Source: Timema cristinae (lineage: Eukaryota; Arthropoda; Insecta; Phasmatodea; Timematidae). From it: DNA of 64,000 bases. Of this stretch, positions 47,395-60,384 are shown piece after piece. A model generated the notes under the pieces. It was not told the DNA's origin and did not search any database. It saw only the letters and a program-made list of their open reading frames with translations. The stretch spans positions 57,714,277-57,778,276 of the forward strand of contig JBCFYV010009882.1 in the NCBI GenBank assembly GCA_039000515.1, given 5' to 3'. Position 1 is the first letter of the stretch; the number at the start of each line of letters is the position of its first letter. The translations under genes were made by a program, and so were the position numbers.

Positions 47395-47520
47395 AGGTAA
47401 TCTACCCGCATTAGCGTGGAAGAATAGCATAAAACCATTTCGATAAAATCACCCCTAATAGAACCGACAAGGATTTGAGCCCTGATCTCCCCATTATCAG
47501 AAGGCCAGTCTAACAAAACC
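47395..47520 (-). mobile_element. Truncated SINE relic
   Basis: A minus-strand fragment with the body (CCCGCATTAGCGTGGAAG) and B-box region (reverse complement of CAGGGCTCAAATCCTTG). The 3' core is missing. Confidence 0.65.
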
Positions 47521-47879
47521 ATTCAGTCATTGAAGAAGGTTAGTTTCTAATTTTATAAAAATTGTCAATATGTTTAATCAAAAGAGATTTGGCAACTGTT
47601 CGTTCCATAAAAATTATAGGCCCACTGAAATTTACGAGTGGAACAGCTCATAGTTCCTTATACACCAATGATAATTGCTATCAAAGTGAGACCAAATCGT
47701 TGATAGTGCTTTGAATTATTCACTTTCAATTCACTACAATTTGGTCACATTTTAAATTAAATATAAACAGATTTAAAATATGTTTATAAGAAAATTTGAA
47801 ATAATTGCACTTAAATTAAATAAAACAAATTTATTCCTGTATATAAGGGTTTTCTCCTTTTAATAGTGAACGACTAATA

Positions 47880-48060
47880 CTATCGGTCACTCAAGCTTAA
47901 CGCCAGGCTCATTATTCTGGTATATCAGAGAAAAGGTATTCGAAGTTCGAAACCCTCTGATTGGACGAGGTTATGTATTTTTCTAAATATGTTTCTCACT
48001 CTCGTTCCTTTAAATTATACGTAAGACCTGTACTGCAATTTATAAGTGGGACGTCCTAAA
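47880..48060 (+). mobile_element. Degenerate SINE relic
   Basis: CAAGCTTAACGCCAGGCTCA and GAAGTTCGAAACCCTC preserve a tRNA-like head, followed by a body remnant (TCTCACTCTCGTTCC). The end (TAAGACCTGTACTGCAATTT) matches the inverse of 17945-17968, indicating another tail type or a second repeat. Confidence 0.5.
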
Positions 48061-48514
48061 GGTATGGGATACAAATTTAATTACTATTAATATGCAATCA
48101 TATATTAGCTAGGTTATCATGTTATCGCTTGCTTATTTTATCCGTCAGAACTCACCATTCTTTCAGGCTATATGCATCTTAGTTACACTAGTGGGTAAGA
48201 TATGAGGAAAGTGTTATTCATATTTACATGTGTGACTAGATGAGTAGTGATTTTAGTCCGCGTGTTAACTTATGAAGAAATCTAGATTAACTGAATGAAA
48301 TCATGTAGAATCATAAGAATAAGTTAATTGTTTAAAAAAAATCAAAACCCCCTTACACTTTTGTAATAAAATAATGACTTATTTTTTAGTTTATTTGGTA
48401 TATTTCCTCTAAAATTTCTCATTCTCTTTTGACTTAAAAACAAGATAAGCTTATTGATATTATTGTTTGAATACCCAGTGTATAACGAACAAAAAAAGCA
48501 AAGCTTCAGTTAAA

Positions 48515-48765
48515 CTGGTCACATGCTTCGGTGGCTGCATGGTCTGAGGCATCACTCTCCTGACATACTAGACTGCTGATGACAGGGAGTTCGGGGTTTT
48601 AATCCCAGTTGGTTGAACTGATGGTGGTTTTTTCCAAAATAGTTTTCCAGTTTCCTTCGACGCAAAATATTGTACACTTCTCCTACATTCAACCTTCCTC
48701 ATCCCTATCTAATTTTCCTTACTGGTACATATGCGTATAACCCTAACAAGTAGTTAGACGCAGTG
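48515..48765 (+). mobile_element. SINE, GGTGGCTGCATGG-head subfamily
   Basis: The head CTTCGGTGGCTGCATGGTCT and GACTGCTGATGACAGGGAG with B box GGGGTTTTAATCCCAG differ consistently from the main head and recur at 53150 and 22710. The body and 3' core (CGTATAACCCTAACAAGTAG) are the family type. It ends in an A run. Confidence 0.85.
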
Positions 48766-49769
48766 TGAAAAAAAAAGTTCTACTCTTACGGGTCGGGTTC
48801 TAAACCATGCCTTTTGTATTAAAATTCGACGTGTCTAACTCTTGCCAGTGGGAGTGATTGTTGGTTTGATGTTCTACCGTAAGTGGAACCGATTTCTCGA
48901 GATCTGTATAGTTGCGTACACCCCTGAGGCAAGGAGAAATCTTTATTTTATTTCCAGAAATGTTTTATCTTGCTCCAGAAGATAGCCAAATGCATCTCTG
49001 AATTTTTATTGTTGCCTAAAGCTTTTCAGTTTGAGAGCATATATGAATTCATTGCCCCGTTGATGACTTGAAAAGGGAGATGTGTTCTAATGCAAAATAA
49101 ATCATAAAACAAATTGGGGGTTAGAGAAATATACAGAGGATATAAAAAAGAAAATGTATTATTTATATGTATCTTTTTATTAGTAATCTGGTTGTATTGT
49201 TTTCTTGTATGTCAATGTCAAGTAAGAGAATAAATATAAATAATCATGTGGAAAACAAGACATGGAATGAGGAGTATAGTTAATATATGAAAGATAGTTT
49301 TGTGTGGTATTAATTACAAACATGAATATTAAATAATTTGTCGATGGAACTATTTATAATCATTATACTATTTCATACATAGCTAACGATTATAGGTTAG
49401 ATTAAATAGTGACGCTATTATAGTTTTTAAAAACTTTTATATAATATCGCTAGATATGAGATAACGTAATCACCTTTGGAGGGCTTTATCCTGCAAATAG
49501 TTTAATTAAAAATGTATGATTACCCATATCATGATGGATATACTAGCCGATCTAATATAGTTGTTAATTACGGTCATAAACGCATGCGTTATATTAAAAT
49601 TGTAACTGTACTTTTAGCTGAATAAAGCTCTCCCAAGACGAAGATGGTTGCGTTAACAGATAGTTTGTGATCTTAATTGATTGATCATAATTATGTAGCT
49701 TATGGTTTCTGCATGTATATCACAGAGACTGCTTTAAAATATGACTGAAGAATGACCCTGGGGACGAAA

Positions 49770-49855
49770 AGAATCGTATATAGCTCAGTGATAATAACAT
49801 AAGCGTTCTTAGCCAAAGATCACGGATTCGATTCATTTGTACAGGTAATATACTT
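49770..49855 (+). mobile_element. tRNA-like relic
   Basis: TATAGCTCAGTGATAATAAC followed by ATCACGGATTCGATTC gives A- and B-box-like motifs in tRNA order. No cloverleaf can be completed and no SINE body follows, so it is a degraded SINE head rather than a tRNA gene. A similar but weaker piece lies at 50785-50850. Confidence 0.35.
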
Positions 49856-50924
49856 TTCAATTTAAACTATTACGATAAATAAATGATTCCATAACCATAC
49901 ACAATAAATATAATAGTTTGGCTACTTAATCCATCATAACCGCAATCATACGATATTCATTGCGCCATAAGTTGCATAAATACCTCCAGAGTTGAAGGTG
50001 GCTGCGTCACCTGATAGCTCACGATCATGATTGATCGCTTCTAACGACATGGTTTGATCGTCCTGGATTCATGTGCGTCAGTTTATATCTCAGCTCATGA
50101 TTGAAATATTTAAATATATTCATTTCATTTCACAGATCGTAAAAAAAGTTTTACTGGATTTGATTAGAATTAAACATAGCATAAATTAAATTTTTCAAAT
50201 TAATAAGTAGGTTAATTTGTTCAACATTTGGGTTCTTATATTAATATAAATAATGGTAATTAAGGTGGAGTGACTTGTTAATCTCCAACACTTTGACTGT
50301 ACGTCAATCTGTTTACTGGTGTTGTTGTGACTGTTCCTCTAATAACTTCCGCGAGTGCTTCTTATACCCTCACCATGCATAAAAGAGTGTCCACCTCCCT
50401 TGTGCGATCTTTCCTGTTGGAAAAAAAAAACCGGCCAAGGTCACTTTCACTGTCACTTAAAAAACTGGAACTCGGGTTGGGGAGATTAATTAAGTACTGT
50501 CATATTCATTACTGAGAGATTTTATCAAAGGATCGTAAATAATAAAAATTATATATATTTTATAATATAATATAATATAAAATATATATTTTACCATTGA
50601 TTTCGTAAGTAAGAACAAGTGACGCTTCAGTACGTCCTTCACTGTAACGCATAAATTCTGCTAGAGCTAACATGAAATCTATGTTATGCTTTACACTCAT
50701 ATGTGGCAGATGATTTCTACACTACCATCACAAATTCTGCCCAAATATAATATGAATGAAGAAGGACCCCTAGCATGGGTTGACTTCTAGATATCTCAGT
50801 GGTATGAACTATTGAGTAAAAAGCCAAAGGTCCCGGGATCATTTCTCATATTCAGGTGTCATCTTTCCATTAAAAGAATATGATATTTAGATTCTACTCT
50901 AACCGTAACTAACAACTATAAACC

Positions 50925-51170
50925 ATTTCGGTGGCCGCATGGTTTAACGCGCTACCATGGCAGAAGACTATACTGCTAATGACGGGGAGATCAAGGCTCT
51001 AATTCCGGTTAGGTATACTAAGGGTGCTTTATTTCAAGGGTGTTTTCCACTCACCTTCCAAACAAATTCGGGTACATTTTCTATAAATATAACTTTCTAA
51101 ATCACTAAAACCATCGCGTAGTTAATACTTAAACGTTTAGCTTGAACGGGTAAAAAAAGGTGATACTAAA
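50925..51170 (+). mobile_element. Diverged SINE copy
   Basis: The head CATTTCGGTGGCCGCATGGT, B-box remnant AAGGCTCTAATTCCGG, body (TTTTCCACTCACCTTCC) and 3' core (CTTGAACGGGTAAAAAAAGG) are in order. A weak AACTATA repeat flanks it. Confidence 0.8.
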
Positions 51171-53149
51171 TTAAACTATAACAAAAATATGGCTATTTAA
51201 TTTAAAATTTATATTGAAAATCAAATTTATCGAATAGTTTTGGAAATTAAATGAAACCTGAAACAATCCTACTCTATTTAAAATAGTTGAATGAAGAAAA
51301 TATATAAAATGGCTAGTATGATACAAGCTAAAAAGAAAAAAATAGTTAAAGTATTAGGTCAATTACTTAACTGATCGGAAAAAAAAGAAGAAATAATACT
51401 ACCTTTTCAATTTTCCTTCTACAGCTATAATATGAGCACACATAACCATTTTTATTAGATAAATTTTGGGCTAATGACGTGCTAAGGGCAATGAGTTGTT
51501 AAAAATTGTAGGCCAATGCTGGATAGTACTGATAATCAATAGCTAAATAGAGCTTACTTCTATTATTAAATATTTGATTTGTTCATTACTTAACTAGCTA
51601 GACTCAACATAATATATCCTAGAAAATGTCTAATATATATAGCTACGGCGTCTAAATCTAGCCTTAAACAATTTGGTCAAACTATAATGTTAATACAAAT
51701 CATAGAAAAGAGGGGAAATAAATACTTGTAGCTTTTTTAACCTTCTATCTGGCTTCTACTAAATAAGCTAATGCATTATACTCTTAATTTCTTTCCATGA
51801 ATCAGTATCATCCAACAATGGGGTACATCACAAAAGGTCTTATACATAGATGAACGTATTAAATAATAATACGCGAGAACATTACCTTCTAAATATGGCA
51901 TCCATTAAACGCAGATTTGACTTTTTAATCTATCTTCACAGGTTTTTAGAGCCAACTGAGCTAATGTGTTTTTCTCTCTCTATCTTTGAATATTTTTCTG
52001 CTGTATTTTTCTGCTGTATTGTGCTTTATCGCAAGGTTTTCATATCAATCATATTTATGTATTTTTATATGAAAGTTCTACAGTAACATAATTATTAGTA
52101 AATTATGGAACGTAACCTTAAGGTAAAAAAACTTCCAAGGCTGTATTTAAATAAAATAATATTTCTTTCACTAAAATAGTGTGGAAAATGACAAGGAAAT
52201 CAAGATAATATAGTTTAAAGACCAGATTTTTTATATCTTCTTCTTATTGAACAATTTATAGCCTATCTATTATCGCGTATTACTACCCATCTAAGGTTAT
52301 ATGCATTTTATCTATTATAATTGGATATATATTTGAAAGGTAGAATATAAAGAGCGAGAGTGAAAAAAAGTACAAAAATAACACTCACCAATTCAGGTGG
52401 ATTTCAAACTTAAAATAGGTTTTCTCTGGTATACCTGACTATATGAGTCTGGAATTAAGCACGTGTGTCCATTAATGTTAGTCGTTCCATATTAAAATGA
52501 GAAATACTTTGAAGTGTTGCAATATTTCTTACTATTGAACTTAAATTTTAAATTGTTTTGAAAATCAAATAAAATCAATCTAATATAACTCATGACAATT
52601 TTTTTTTTTTAATCCTTGGTCTTTAATTTAAAATATGACCAAAATGTATTGAATAGAAATTTTATAATGCAAAGCATTTGCAATGATGTGTGTGTGTGTA
52701 TAAGGCCGTTCCACCCTTAAATTTTACTAAGCCTATAGTTCTTAAGGAACGCTCAATTGTAAAGCTTATCTGATTGAGACATATAAACAATTTCAATATT
52801 AGAAACTTATCAAAGTATAAAAGTTAATACACTTTTTTCAATTCGATTTATATTTTATTTAAGTCCATAGTTGTGTATTATTATGTTTATTTTTATTATT
52901 ATTCCATTATACCCTTTGTTAAATTGACACTGCAAAAAAACATCCTGCGATATTTAAGTTGGGATTAGAAAATGAAGAAGGTTTTCACAATTCAGTTAAA
53001 ACAAAATGTTTCCCCCTCATCCACCCATGAAAATGTTTGTACGCTTAATTAAACAAGTGTCTAACTCATCCTTGCCTTCTTAGATTGACTAACCATTTTT
53101 TAACATTAGATTAAAATATGATTAAATAATAAAAAAATATGATAGCACT
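51171..53149. other. A+T-rich sequence, nothing identified
   Basis: No gene is seen. The 78-codon ORF at 51850 is phenylalanine/leucine-rich and spans a small tandem duplication (TTTTTCTGCTGTA twice at about 51994-52019). A (GT)n tract of about six units lies at 52688-52699. Confidence 0.5.
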
Positions 53150-53395
53150 CACTTCAGTGGCTGGATGGTCTAAGGCATCACTCACTTTTTATACTGGCCC
53201 GCTGAAGACGCGCAGATCGAGGATCGATTCCTGGTCGTTTCAACTATGGCTGGTTTCTCCTGAAATGGTTTTCCAATCTCCTTTAACTCAAATGTTGGAA
53301 TATTCTTTTTAAAATATTTTCTTCCACACCCCTACTCCATCAAAGCAATTATCATAAATGCGTATGGCCTGAACTTAGAATAAGAAGCAGTGGTG
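53150..53395 (+). mobile_element. SINE, GGTGGCTGCATGG-head subfamily, diverged
   Basis: The head CACTTCAGTGGCTGGATGGT and TCTAAGGCATCACTCAC with B box GAGGATCGATTCCTGG, a family body and a 3' core remnant (GCGTATGGCCTGAACTTAG). Confidence 0.8.
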
Positions 53396-53414
53396 ATAAA
53401 AATAATAGTAAAAT

Positions 53415-54080
53415 CATGTAGGTTTATCACCAAATTATTGACTAAGACACAACACTTAATGCTTACGATTGGTAGACATACTTCTTAACTATATTTCAAA
53501 CTACTGTGTTTTCCCTTTCCGATAAAACATTAATTCACATTTCTGCCTGTTAGCAATTATTATCGCTAAGCTCAGTGGGGCTATATTTATATTTACATGT
53601 AGTGCTACGTTTGGCGTCTTTGTTTTACCTATAACTGACTTATACTAATACATATACAAAATATAATGTCTTAGATAAATGAACGTTTCTAAGAGTAAGT
53701 GCACTGATATTTGTCAGGACCATAAACAAATCTTTTTATAAATATCAATTCTAGGGAATAGTTAATTTTATTGGGTTTATTTTACGTGAACATTTAAAAC
53801 CCATTGATAATATCATGATTAACCAACTAGCTTAGTAGTAACAAAAAAAAATTCAAACCCCTAGCTGACAATTCACCAAAAAAAACATTCAACAAAACTG
53901 GGTTTGTAACTGGTGATACCTAGCTCAGTTGGCACACACTCTAGAGACGGTGGCAAGGTGTTGGACTCAATGTTAATGAATGCATCCTGAATTAAAACCT
54001 TGACCTGTTTACTAACGATGGACTAGTGTAATTAGCGTATAATGCCTTATACCAATCGAAAACCCCGTGGTTATATCATG
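53415..54080 (-). mobile_element. Old dispersed repeat with tRNA-like end (copy 2)
   Basis: Aligns with 18440-18925 (ATCATGTAGGTTTATCACCAA, ATTTATATTTACATGTAGTG, AAGTGCACTGATATTTG). The tRNA-like end at about 53985-54080 is separated from the body by roughly 110 bp that contain another head-like motif (CCTAGCTCAGTTGGCACAC at 53921). Confidence 0.55.
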
Positions 54081-54600
54081 GTATAAAAATATTGTTATTG
54101 CACATAAAATATAGTTTCAAATATTGAACATTATCTCGGTAATTGCAACAAAATCTTGTTTGTAACTTTTCAAACTATGACGTATATTGATTTCAACATG
54201 AATGTAAAATTGACTAAGCGTCGTATGTTTTGCCAATATAATCAATTTTTATGTGGTTTGGATGATCTGCAATGCTAGAACTGCCTGACAGTGCTGTACT
54301 CTTTAAGTCCTGGCAGTGTAAATTGAAATACTCACTCTGCAACCTTAAAACGTCAACCTAAATAACTGTGAAGTTTATAGTTTAGTTCTTTTATGTGTGA
54401 TCGGGGTGTACTTTACATTGCATCCTTATATTTTCCCTTTGTATAACTAGGAGGACATATAAAAATTACGCGTGGAGGAAAAATATAACACAATTATAGT
54501 TTTCGTGCAAGGAAAGATTATTATAAAACACTAAAAGGCGGACAAACAAGACATAACTTGGACAAAGAAAATAATATAATTTACCCTTTTCGGCTTGACT

Positions 54601-54616
54601 CCCCCCCCCCCCCCCC
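54601..54616. repeat. Poly-C run of 16
   Basis: Pure C homopolymer followed by GGAGGAAGG. No gene is associated with it. Confidence 0.95.
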
Positions 54617-55734
54617 GGAGGAAGGTTAAATGTTAAACTCTTTGTTGAGTGTACAGAATTTTAAAATGTTGGTTTTTACGTGACACCTTCAGACTTGCAC
54701 AATTTTGCACGCTGAAAAAGATGTCAAAATACTCTTGTCTGTTGTTTTTTTCTGGAGAGAGGCTAAATGCTATAATCGCTGCTGATTGTATTATACGAAC
54801 TATCAGGAACTTTTTTTGCTTCTCCCAAAATAATTTTCTGTCAAAAATGTCCCCCTTTATTTTGTGTTCTTTGTCTTACAACGCATCCGGACTGTACGCA
54901 TAAGCTTTTTTTAATTTGCGCAGTTTTTTTTTGAGTATTTAGAACGACTTTATTTAACACAAATACTTTATAATTATCGACTCACCCCATTTTTTAATTT
55001 TAATGTTATCGTGTTGCTTAAACACGTGATTAGAGTAGGGGGGCTGTCATAAGACATAATTTCCACGTTCTTTTCCTGTTCCATGTCTTACTGCCCAATT
55101 TTGCTGTAAGAAAAGGGGGAAAAGAGAGGGTAGCTAATCTACCAAAAAGGGTGCCTAGCGTATCAAAGATGGTTCTTAACCTAATTTTCTCGAATTCTCA
55201 AGTTACAGGTAAAATATTATTTCTTACAATTTGTCAATACAATATTTTTATCTCTCATAAGTAGACTAATCTCAAACCACAGAGTAATTCTTTCGGTATA
55301 GTGTTTATGGATTCTGTCCGAAACTGACAAATATAACTATTTTACTGACCAATTAAGGTGTACCATACTGTTGCTAGAGCGCTTCTTAGAGAATACATTC
55401 CAAGCGCCAAAAAAATGAGAATCAAGTTGACGTCAATAAGTGTGTGCGCAATCAAGGGCACTCTAAAAAGAGTATTTTACATCAATATGTGTCAGGCTTT
55501 TGGTAGGTGTGGACAAGCTCTCAAAAGTCTAACGCTATGTCTTGAAGGTGTTCCAGTGTTATGATACCAACGATAAATATTGGTTCACAACTGGTAGAAA
55601 AGTGTTGAAAGTGTTTTTTTAAAGGCATGGTCAAATACATTTAAATTCATGCAATGATGTACTTCATTTAAAAATAAATGGTAGGGAACTACACACGGAC
55701 TTTCTCACTCTATTGTTTAAAAAGGAGAAACTTA

Positions 55735-56540
55735 CTCAAAACTCGTAATATATGTGAAACGAAGTAATATACACTAGAAAACCCAAGTATGAATTGCACT
55801 GTACTTCTGCAAAATATATTTTGATTCCCGGTTTTAAATTTTATAATTTTATTTGTAAAGAATTAATGTCTTCATTTGTATGGTTGTACCAATAAAAAAT
55901 TACAATATTGGGTCCACAAGGGTCAACACTTCGTATTAAAATTTAGACTTCCGATAAAAAAAATTCGACATTTTATTAGGTGTTCCACAACTTCAGGTAT
56001 TCTGATTGCTATTAAATTCCTCATTTATAAGTTTTGACCAATAAAAATGTAAATATTGACTATTGAGTCTAAAATAGAGATAGATCATTGCTGCAAAAAT
56101 ATTTCTCCTAAGAAGTTTAAGGAAAAATAAGATAAATTTTTTGAGAGACTTCCTAATATTTAATTACTCTATGGCATTGGAGAATTCTTGTGTTAAAATT
56201 TAATAATATCTCTTTATAACTAAATCTCACAAAAGTGTATTCGTATTTTTTCCAAGATATCAGAAATTGTTGGTTTTATAAAAATATATTTCATATAAAA
56301 GTTTTTTAATTTTAATAGTACTAAAATCTTGCAATGCTAATTTATTTTGTATCTCAAATAGTTGCGGAGATACAGAAATTTCTGCTTCTGTAAAGTACCC
56401 TAAAATTCATGTTCATGGGAAAATAAAATTATCCAGTTTATTTATAATCTTAAACCACGCCTAGACACGAATTTTAATCGAAATCGTCATAGAAAATTTT
56501 GAGAAAATCGATTTAAAAATAAAGAACACTACTATATTCC
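55735..56540 (+). repeat. Long A+T-rich dispersed repeat (copy B)
   Basis: The second copy of the family at 40550-41600, diverged but collinear through CTTGCAATGCTAATTTATTT, GCGGAGATACAGAAATTTCT and GACACGAATTTTAATC. The GACAGACA-type end seen in copy A is not present. Confidence 0.7.
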
Positions 56541-56887
56541 ACACAATAAATATTTACTTTGTTTGCGGTAAAGATTGAGTCCCATCATTTGTGGTAATTT
56601 TATAAGTACATTTGGTTTTCCACTCTCTCCACGCCTAAGTGGTAGAAACGCCTCTGAACTCTACCTTCCTACCCATTCCACTCTCTTATAAACAAATGTT
56701 GGTACGTTTTCTTATCCATTAAGGTAAATAATTTAACTAAGTTACTTTATTACGTCTATACCTAAATCATTATTTCCTCCTCCTCCTTTCCCCCCCTACC
56801 CCAACTAAGACTTACTAATCTTTTAAGATAAAACATGTGGATGGTTCTTCTTTTTTTAGTCTAACACGATTCCCTTTAACTATCTAT

Positions 56888-57013
56888 ATTCCCCTTTTGG
56901 TCGATACGTCCCCATATCGGTCAATTATGTTTCACCTTTGGTCAAACACACACCCCTTTTGCTCAAGTTAGTTCCCTTTTCGTTCGAGCACTTACCCCTT
57001 TTGATCAAATTTG
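56888..57013 (+). repeat. 21-bp periodic tract
   Basis: Six successive units of 21 bp (one of 23) share a CCCCTTTTGGTCAA-like core: ATTCCCCTTTTGGTCGATACG, then variants near 56909, 56930, 56953, 56974 and 56995. In one frame the units translate to heptads of the type P-x-x-x-x-x-V, continuing open to 57168. It may be a minisatellite with incidental coding periodicity. Confidence 0.65.
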
Positions 57014-57529
57014 TGGACACGATCCCAAGGTCTTATTCCTGTAGTGCCAATGATCTCAGGAACAGGAATACAGGGTTGGACAAGATAAGTTTTGGGAAAC
57101 ATGACATTGACCCAAAATGGACAGGAATGAACACGATCACAGGAGGCTATTTCTATAGGGTGGGTTGAAACATTCTGGGTAAGGAAACTGATCTGGTCTT
57201 TACATATATCTCAGTATTATATATGAAACCTCTATCGCAAGAGGAATCTTGTTACACACCTCAGGGGCTGAGGCCCCAAAACACCAACATATTCTCTGGA
57301 ATTTGAATCAATGATAGCGAGCTACAGGAAGGAACACATGTCCCTAACCCACGTCCTCTTGATCCCCAGAACTACTGATGATGAACCAGAACATGCGCCC
57401 CAACTGATGAAATAAACAAAAAATTAAAATGGGGCCAATGGTAAAAAGTGGGTGGGATTTAAACATAGGGTCAATGTCCGGGCAGGATTGAATACGATTA
57501 AGGCAGGGTCTCATCGAAATGGAAATAAC

Positions 57530-57720
57530 ACAACGCTGGCGGGTGTGACGTCACTGCTCATATCGCCTCGGGGTTGTACCTTAAAATCCCGCGCGCTAGG
57601 GTTGCGAAACTTGACTTGAACACGGGACACAATATAACAATTACCTAAGTTACACGAATAAGTCATACCAAGGCCTATGGAGGCGTCTGGCGTCACAATA
57701 CTTTACGTATATGATGGGTG
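57530..57720. promoter_or_regulatory. CpG-dense pocket with CRE octamer
   Basis: About fourteen CpG dinucleotides lie in under 200 bp, including CCGCGCGC, in otherwise CpG-poor DNA. A perfect CREB/ATF site TGACGTCA lies at 57546-57553. No TATA box or adjacent ORF is convincing. It may be a promoter, enhancer or relic of a GC-rich repeat. Confidence 0.3.
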
Positions 57721-58390
57721 ACGTAAATTTAGCATAGGCTCATGTACCCTACAAATAGGGCTTGTTTCAGACACAATATTCTTAATTTACGACACAAATT
57801 ATGCATGTTCGTGTATGTTTATGTTATTCACTTTCAAACCAGACTAGATTTCACACAACATTAAAAACTGACAAAAAAACGAATTTTCAATCAAAAGGAT
57901 CGTTTATAGTCAATGGTTCGTCACTTACTTCCAAACTAAATGTACGCCTTACAGCCGTTTGAAATGAAATCAAAACGACTATTTTATGACTTCATGGCAT
58001 TCAAAACGTATTTCAAGAGAATAATTTATGCGAACAAAGCCAAGTTGGGTAGAGTTTGAAAAATATATCCTCCTTTACCATCGTGTTTCTTTTTTATGAG
58101 TCACGGTACCAATCTGTGTAATTCTTGTTCTGGCACGTTCACAGAACTAAAGATTTGAAGGTATTGGAATGAGCTACTGTACCAAAGTTGTTTATAGCTT
58201 TCATGCGTAATATATGGTACAGTGATGCAAAGAAATAACACGTTAAGCCCGTACGTATCAAAATATCCCCAAAATGTGTTTTATAAAAATTACTAGTAAA
58301 GTCAACTAGAAATAAATTAATGTGTTGTAATATTATTCATAGTGCTGTAAAATCTATGAGTTTAAGCATATCTATTAACTTTAAATTACA

Positions 58391-58432
<42 letters not shown>
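58391..58432. repeat. (TA)n microsatellite
   Basis: About twenty TA units, interrupted once near the start. Confidence 0.95.
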
Positions 58433-58434
<2 letters not shown>

Positions 58435-60010
58435 GTTCTATAAACTTTAAATGTATTTTATGGGAAATTATATTACTTATATAGACATACAGCTTTAAGT
58501 GATTGCAGTATTGATTTGTTCGTTCCAAGCTAAAATTCTAGCTTTTGTTAACAATGAATTTTACTATCAAAACTAATATAATAGGACTAGAAATGTGATT
58601 TATTTTATTAAAAACGGGAAAAGGAAGATAAATTGAAGATATAAGGATAACATAGTTCTCACTCTTTTATTTTCAGTTAAGCGTGTCTTCGGTTTGAAAC
58701 TTGGCTTCCCTTTTCAAAATCAATGTTTCTAACAAATTAACTAGATCAAAATAAAGTGTGAGTGGACTAAACAAACATCGAGTGTGGATTTCTGGTGACA
58801 TGGGGGTTGGTTTAATTTCAAATCCTTATCGAGTAGAGGATGTTTTATACGTAAATGTATTTTCACTCTCTCTCCACTAAAATGTTGATGCTTTTGCTCT
58901 GAATTAAAACTCTGTCATACCCCTTATTGTAAACAAATGTAGATAGCATGTAAGAGTAGTAGCACACACGCTAAAAACCAGCTTGCCTTATTCCCTGGGT
59001 AATATACACTTAAACACTGATGTTCTTACTTTGACATATTTTTGGATAATAATATTCACGAAAAAAATATTCCTTCATTCATTTCATAAATTAAATTGTC
59101 TGTATATGTATATATGTATAAATGTAAAAAGAAATTATTTAATTTATGTATTAAATTGTATGTATTTGATTTATTTTATTGATTAGCTAATTTTTCAAAA
59201 TGAAAAAAATTATAACGTAAAATAAAGTAGCCTAAACTGAAATCGAGTTTTATAAAATAAGACATTATTCTATAGACTCATTTATTTAGAGAAAAAGTGT
59301 ATTTTAAATAAAATTAATATATATATATTTTTTACAAACAAACAAGGGCTTCCAAAATTAAAATATATATTTGTAACATGTGATTTGTTTTCAAATGCAA
59401 ATCTATCTCATAAAATAATATAGTTTATATCTGCATTATGATTTTTCTTTAGTAAAAAAAGAAACTAGTTCCGTTCTGTTCCACTTTTAAATTCATTTTT
59501 ATAATGGGTTTATACAAATCTCACCTTTAAAATATATTTGGAGCGTTCTTCATCACTTATACTTGTGTCATTGTCTTTTCTTTTCATATGAGTAAGACTT
59601 TTTTTTTTTACTTCCTCAGTGAATGGTTTGGCATTTCTTATAATGGGCTCCCAGGTAGAATATTCAAATGAATCGATCGTAGATGTATCATAGTTCTCAA
59701 TCTGGTGGTTTACTCATTCAGTCCAGGGCAAGTCTCACATATTTCATGTTTTCTCTCCTTCCATTCTTCATTATCATTATCATCATCATCATCCTTCCGT
59801 ATGCAAATTATGATTTATTCTTTTGATTTATCCCAGAGACGAAATAAAACTTTGAAAGTTCTCCCTGTGATCTCTTAGATTCAAACGTTTAGTCCTTACC
59901 CTCACATTTTCATTATGATTTGCATATTATTTATTTTTTCCCAACCGGTACTGATTATTATTCTTATTATTATTTCGTATGTAATGTACTATACCAAAGT
60001 ATACACAGTT

Positions 60011-60234
60011 AAGTGATAATATTCCTCATTAATTCTCTATAATATGCACAAATAATAAATATATCAATATACTAAACAAACAATTGTTTATAACCAAATA
60101 CGAGTATATTATGGTATTTTAAAGTGATAGTATTCCTCATTAATTCTCCATAATATGCACAGATAATATTTAAATATACTAAACAAACAATGGCTTATAA
60201 CCAACTACGAGTATATTATGGTATTTTAAAGTGG
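60011..60234. repeat. Two-copy tandem duplication, 111-bp period
   Basis: AAGTGATAATATTCCTCATT at 60011 recurs as AAGTGATAGTATTCCTCATT at 60122. The copies then run in parallel through AATATGCACARATAATA and GAGTATATTATGGTATTTT. A third AAGTGG begins at 60231 and fails. Confidence 0.85.
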
Positions 60235-60384
60235 AAGCAGCGTTAGTATATCCTCTAATGATCTTTCCCTGATCTAACAGAATTATTTTGATATAGTACA
60301 TAGATTAGGGCGTATGAGTTAATAACCAATATAGGAAATAAAAGATCGTGATAATTAATATCTTAATAATATTAATTAAAATAT

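Noticed and set aside
55358..55564. 68-codon plus-strand ORF with mixed composition
   Set aside because: No motif, no good acceptor, no homologue recognised; probably chance or a remnant of an old element.
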